Shown here: in pieces, positions 6,787-10,298 of the stretch
How the letters are laid out: each line of letters starts with the position of its first letter
How positions within the stretch are numbered: position 1 is the stretch's first letter
NCBI GenBank assembly: GCA_051009475.1
Contig: JBPCWO010000228.1
Coordinates: forward strand, 1-10,298
Length of the DNA stretch: 10,298 nucleotides
Direction of reading: 5' to 3'
DNA from: CAXMNX01 sp051009475
GTDB lineage: Bacteria > Pseudomonadota > Alphaproteobacteria > Rhodobacterales > Rhodobacteraceae
The notes under the pieces: model-generated
The model's database searches: none
What the model was told of the DNA's origin: nothing
Seen by the model: only the letters and a program-made list of their open reading frames with translations
Made by a program: the position numbers and the translations under genes

Positions 6787-8082
6787 TCATTCCAGCAATT
6801 CGTGCCTGTCGAGCAGCGCCACCACTTCTTCGACTTCAGTAAGTGTCACGCCGAATTTCTCGCTTAATTCAAACAAATCCGACTTGCCGTCCGCGTAGGC
6901 TAAGACATTCAACAAAAGCCGGGCTCCGGTAGCCGATCCTTTTCGAGACAGGGTGTCATAAAGTCCGCGACGGCCAAGCTGAGGTTCCCCAAAGACCTTG
7001 GCTTTTGGTCTTAGGTTGTTCTCAAGAATTTCGATCATGCGGCGATGGACTGCGATACTTTCTCCGAGCCCCTTTGGCGTGACAAATTCAAGATTGTCCA
7101 TCGACGTGTGATACTCGGGAAATGTACCATATTTGGATCGCATCACTGAACAGAAAGGCAGGTCGATGCCAGGCGCACAGTATTGCCTTTCATCACTTCC
7201 ACGATCCAAAAATGAATAACGATCATACGTTTGGCCGGTCTCGGTGATCGCGGCCAGTGCCACACGATCCGCAAGCGTGTCTTCCCACCGCGAGGCCAGA
7301 TAAGATCGTCCGCATTCGTCGCCAACGCAGGTCAAGACAAACCCAGCCGCGACATGGCGCCTTAAGTGTTTGAGCCGCTTTGACAAATAGACCAGTGTAC
7401 CGATGGTTTCCGGAACAAATACAAAGCGATATGTGAACTTACGTTGTGGCATCGCTGTCACTATCCGTGCCAACGCGGAGGCAACAACAACGCCCGAAAG
7501 CTCATTGTTCGCCATCGACGGGTGGCAAAGATAAGTTGAAAAAACGATCTCTTGATCGGTCTCACCTGGAATAAGCAAATCGGCATATTCTAGGTGTCCG
7601 GGTTCCAGCGTGGCGTCTATGACAGCGCGATAATCACCATCCGGCAAAGCCTCCAACTGGTCTTGCGAAAGGCAAAACCCCCAGGCATCAGCATAGTAGC
7701 TGGTGACATAGGGAATTGCATCCGGTTGACCCGGCTCTGTATGCAGATGGTCTTTGAGCGCAGCCAAAGGAAGCGTTTTGTCTGTCGGAAGCGAGTAACC
7801 AACGACGTGCAGGTTGTTTAGATCGGTGTCGCAAATCACAGAACCGGTCGGCGTTTCAATCCAAGCGCGATTTAGGTTCCATTCACGCGGCACCTCCCAA
7901 TCGAATGCGCGATAACCTGTCGGAACGCTTTGTCTTTCTAGGTTTGGAAGTTCACGCTCCAATACATCCAGCGTTTGCCGTACACCCTTACCGGTAAGCG
8001 ACCGCGGAAATGGCCACAGCTCCCTAGCCAGGTCATGCGCCCATTTTCCAAGCGCGGCGTCATTACTCAAATCAACGCTCAA
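6787..8082 (-). CDS. DUF4910/DUF2172 aminopeptidase-like protein with C-terminal winged helix
   Basis: This protein of about 431 residues resembles the M28-like aminopeptidase family annotated as polysaccharide biosynthesis proteins. The conserved opening around ELWPFPRSLTG is at 21-31. CHPSMANNELSG at 186-197 carries a likely metal ligand H187 with E194; VPET at 223-226, DE at 245-246, GSDERQY at 295-301 and PEYHTSMDN at 322-330 (H325) supply further candidate ligands. The last 50 or so residues read as a winged-helix domain. No signal peptide, so probably cytoplasmic. The frame begins at TTG 8082, overlapping the upstream stop as TTGA, but the strong AAAAGGAG site (8090-8083) abuts that TTG directly, so TTG 8070 could be the real start. 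It stops flush against pseH. The substrate is unknown; relatives often occur near surface-sugar genes. Confidence 0.85.
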   Translation of the reverse strand: MSVDLSNDAALGKWAHDLARELWPFPRSLTGKGVRQTLDVLERELPNLERQSVPTGYRAFDWEVPREWNLNRAWIETPTGSVICDTDLNNLHVVGYSLPTDKTLPLAALKDHLHTEPGQPDAIPYVTSYYADAWGFCLSQDQLEALPDGDYRAVIDATLEPGHLEYADLLIPGETDQEIVFSTYLCHPSMANNELSGVVVASALARIVTAMPQRKFTYRFVFVPETIGTLVYLSKRLKHLRRHVAAGFVLTCVGDECGRSYLASRWEDTLADRVALAAITETGQTYDRYSFLDRGSDERQYCAPGIDLPFCSVMRSKYGTFPEYHTSMDNLEFVTPKGLGESIAVHRRMIEILENNLRPKAKVFGEPQLGRRGLYDTLSRKGSATGARLLLNVLAYADGKSDLFELSEKFGVTLTEVEEVVALLDRHELLE

Positions 8083-9044
8083 CTCCTTTTACCTGCATCA
8101 TAGGAAACATCGAAATATAGGACCGGCTTTGCGCCCATCGAGTGCTTGAAATAGGCGCGCTTCGGAGAGTTAGCGCCGTTAAAATCGACCCACTTGGCGC
8201 CATCGGCAAGTGCGTCGTCGAGGATAGCAAAATAAAGCAAGGTGCCGCCGTATCTTGTGTCGCCGGTTCCAACGATGGGGACATGAGTTGTTCCGTCATA
8301 ATCTTTAAAGATCAAAGCGATAGACAACGCTTCGCCATTGCGATTGCGGACTGCCAACAATTTGCCAGCGCCTGCATGCAGGAAATGTTCGGCGTATCGA
8401 GGCAGCATCTCCAATTCTTCCCGAGTGGGGGAGACACCCTGTCGCTCGAAGGTCTCAAGATATAGCGCCGCCAACTCTCCAATCGTTCCATCGCTATTTG
8501 TCGAAAGCTCTTCTCGGTCGATTGCGTATCCTTCTTCCTGGCGACGTGCACTGCGGCAGGCCGCGCGCAGTCCGTCCGTATTCGCGCCCTCCAGGTCGAC
8601 AATTGCGGTATAACGTGGCGATATCTGCAACCGTGGCAGAGCCGGATCGTGATAATGCACCCAGTCAAGCCCGCGAACATCCCCCAAAGATGGATGCAGC
8701 GAAAACGAAAATCGGTCAGTGTCCTCGGCAATCGCAGTCACCAATTCCTCCGCGATTTCGATCTCGTATTGCGTTCGCTTGGCGGGGGCTGCACGCCAGA
8801 TTTCTCGGTGGTAGATGATGCCCTGATAGTAGCACCAAGGCAGAGACCGGGAGTTGAATTCCGCGGCGTTGATCACCGGCATTCCCGCGATGAGAACACC
8901 TTTTCGATCAAGGCCCCAATAAGTGACCGGCGCGCCGAAAATCTCAATGAATTCTGGATCTACGAACCGGGTGCGGAACGGAGAGTTCGACAAAAGGTCG
9001 CCCCATACATCTGGCGACACCTTTTCGACTCTCCCGTGGCTCAC
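8079..9044 (-). CDS. FemAB/GNAT-like acyl- or aminoacyltransferase
   Basis: This 321-residue protein matches the FemAB-like double-GNAT fold (the Acetyltransf_6 type). The N-terminal half carries LPWCYYQGIIY near 68-78; RSARRQEEGYAI near 164-175 resembles the conserved basic patch of FemAB proteins. The C-terminal half has GGTLLYFAILDDA near 266-278 and ends with WVDFNGANSPKRAYFKHSMG near 285-304, the place of the usual FDFxG...FKxxFG motif. FemAB enzymes add amino acids from aminoacyl-tRNA to peptidoglycan precursors, while related proteins in polysaccharide clusters acylate sugars, so the acyl donor here is unknown. No signal peptide or membrane segment. The GTG start overlaps the upstream stop (GTGA) and its own stop overlaps the next gene, so it is very likely co-translated with the oxidoreductase and aminopeptidase-like genes. 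Confidence 0.78.
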   Translation of the reverse strand: MSHGRVEKVSPDVWGDLLSNSPFRTRFVDPEFIEIFGAPVTYWGLDRKGVLIAGMPVINAAEFNSRSLPWCYYQGIIYHREIWRAAPAKRTQYEIEIAEELVTAIAEDTDRFSFSLHPSLGDVRGLDWVHYHDPALPRLQISPRYTAIVDLEGANTDGLRAACRSARRQEEGYAIDREELSTNSDGTIGELAALYLETFERQGVSPTREELEMLPRYAEHFLHAGAGKLLAVRNRNGEALSIALIFKDYDGTTHVPIVGTGDTRYGGTLLYFAILDDALADGAKWVDFNGANSPKRAYFKHSMGAKPVLYFDVSYDAGKRS

Positions 9045-10298
9045 GCGAGAAGCCCCAGTTTTCGCAGATCGTCGATCGCTTCCTTGCGGGTTAACCCATA
9101 TGGATCCGGCAGAATAATCCGGTCGCCAAAGCGCGCATTCATTGCGCCAAAGAATTGGTCAATTGGCCCGTCAATTCCAACAAGAGGAAACTTGTATGTT
9201 ACTGGTATTTTGAAAGATTTCGCCTTCAAATACCCTTCGGTCTGCACCGTACCGGTCGCCTTTGCTTCTTCAAAGATACGGTCGGTTGCACCCGCCGGGT
9301 CGTTCCAGCGGTCGTCACCAACGTCAACAGGTTCTTCAGCGCAAATGACACCGTTACCTTCATCGTCCACGCAGCCCATGTAATTGCAGAAACTCGTGAT
9401 CCGGCTTGTGAGGTGATCGGGATCATAGTCCACCACATAGTAAGGCTTGGCGACGCTTTCTGCCGGAACCACAAAGCAGTGGAATATCTCCGGCAACGCA
9501 TGGGTCTTGTCCGAAATGGTTCGCCCGCCCGTCAGAATATTTTCGCTATCTCGAACATCAGTTCCGAAAAACACACGCCCAAATCCAATCTCAATACCGT
9601 CGCCACGCGCAATCCCGGCCTTGCCGTCAAACTCAGACAAAGTTGTTTCCGAAAAAACAGTGACGCCTTCTCTTTCAAGAGCTACTTCAAGTGCGCGTCG
9701 AACGGTTTCAAGCGAGCTGCCGCGCGGATAAAGATTGGCGCGACTTTCGCCAACCGACATTTTTTTGGCAGCCAGCAAACCGTCAAGCAGCGGTGACTTT
9801 TTCAAGTTCACCGAAGTTTCCTGATCAAAGAACTTCTTGCGTCCAAGATATGACACCATGGAAGCAGCGCGCGGGCTAACTTCGTTCGCATCGCGGCGCA
9901 GGAACTTTTTCGTAAGTTGCACGAGGTGCGGATAGAGCGTTGGCCCACCATCGTAGACCAATAGATCATCCAGGGTGTTGAATGCAGGCACATGTCCGCT
10001 CCGCAGAACGCGATCTTTGAACAGACCGTGAAACGCATCGTGCGCTGTGTCCTCGCCAAGAGCCTGCCAATCCGGGATCGCAAAATCGCAATTCAGCGCC
10101 CCGCCAGTGAAAGAGCCATAGTCGAAACCGACTTCCTCCATGATGTCGGGGCCAACCATTTCGGTCATTAAATCAACGTCTTGCGGTTCAAAGTTATCAA
10201 AGAACTGCGGACCCTTATCGATCCAATGGCCGTCCCAGTTTATGGGCGACATAAACCCACCGATCTTTGCGCCGGTTTCGACAAGGGCCACCGTTTCG
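9041..10298 (-). CDS. FAD-dependent oxidoreductase (amine oxidase-like), 5' end missing
   Basis: The visible 419 codons run off the right edge of the window; the frame stays open past the internal GTG at 10291, so the start lies outside. The first visible residues, ETVALVETGAKIGG, match the second strand and loop of an FAD-binding Rossmann fold, where the glutamate after VALV binds the adenosine ribose. The GxGxxG motif should therefore lie just outside. GHWIDKGPQFF follows, as in protoporphyrinogen oxidase/amine oxidase-like proteins. A later segment with GVTVFSETTLSEF (around codons 218-230 of the visible part) and the VFFGTD stretch resemble the second part of the FAD domain. The substrate is not recognisable. 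Its stop overlaps the FemAB-like start, suggesting it heads or belongs to the same minus-strand operon, perhaps oxidising a sugar. Confidence 0.75.
   Translation of the reverse strand, partial: ETVALVETGAKIGGFMSPINWDGHWIDKGPQFFDNFEPQDVDLMTEMVGPDIMEEVGFDYGSFTGGALNCDFAIPDWQALGEDTAHDAFHGLFKDRVLRSGHVPAFNTLDDLLVYDGGPTLYPHLVQLTKKFLRRDANEVSPRAASMVSYLGRKKFFDQETSVNLKKSPLLDGLLAAKKMSVGESRANLYPRGSSLETVRRALEVALEREGVTVFSETTLSEFDGKAGIARGDGIEIGFGRVFFGTDVRDSENILTGGRTISDKTHALPEIFHCFVVPAESVAKPYYVVDYDPDHLTSRITSFCNYMGCVDDEGNGVICAEEPVDVGDDRWNDPAGATDRIFEEAKATGTVQTEGYLKAKSFKIPVTYKFPLVGIDGPIDQFFGAMNARFGDRIILPDPYGLTRKEAIDDLRKLGLLA

Noticed and set aside
8649..9383. Plus-strand frame of 244 codons overlapping the FemAB-like and oxidoreductase genes
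   Set aside because: It crosses the junction of two convincing minus-strand genes, is rich in arginine, serine and proline, and resembles no protein family I know.

Overview
The window is a surface-glycan locus built around the biosynthesis of pseudaminic acid (Pse) or a close nonulosonic acid. The moderately high GC content by eye, dense packing with 4-nt gene overlaps, frequent GTG/TTG starts and protein style suggest an alphaproteobacterium, possibly of the Rhodobacteraceae/roseobacter type. That placement is inference; no marker gene is present to prove it.

Layout. Positions 1-379 are a non-coding leader holding a nested hairpin (7-51), a perfect inverted repeat (226-240), a short direct repeat (242-273) and a weak promoter candidate (302-331). 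A plus-strand array follows: pseB, pseC and pseF, joined by 4-nt overlaps; a 119-nt gap; then pseI, a GT30 (WaaA/KdtA-like) glycosyltransferase, a DUF218/YdcF-like protein and a PseH-like acetyltransferase, again overlapping by 4-8 nt. It ends head-on, with no spare base, against a minus-strand array. Read in its own direction, that array is an FAD-dependent oxidoreductase (5' end outside the window), a FemAB/GNAT-like acyl- or aminoacyl-transferase, and a DUF4910/DUF2172 aminopeptidase-like protein with a C-terminal winged helix. These three also overlap by 4 nt.

How the genes fit together. PseB and PseC convert UDP-GlcNAc to the 4-amino-4,6-dideoxy sugar nucleotide. PseH would acetylate N4, PseI condenses the freed hexose with phosphoenolpyruvate, and PseF activates the product with CMP. 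PseG, the hydrolase that removes UDP before PseI acts, is not in the window. An uncharacterised soluble DUF218 protein sits inside the array beside pseH. The GT30 protein is an attractive candidate for the transferase that uses the CMP-activated product, because GT30 enzymes use CMP-Kdo, a chemically similar donor. The minus-strand genes look like glycan-tailoring functions of unknown chemistry.

The most interesting points are the missing PseG with DUF218 as a possible substitute, the GT30 paralogue as a possible Pse transferase, and the FemAB-like plus aminopeptidase-like pair. No mobile elements, CRISPR arrays, rRNA or tRNA genes were seen.
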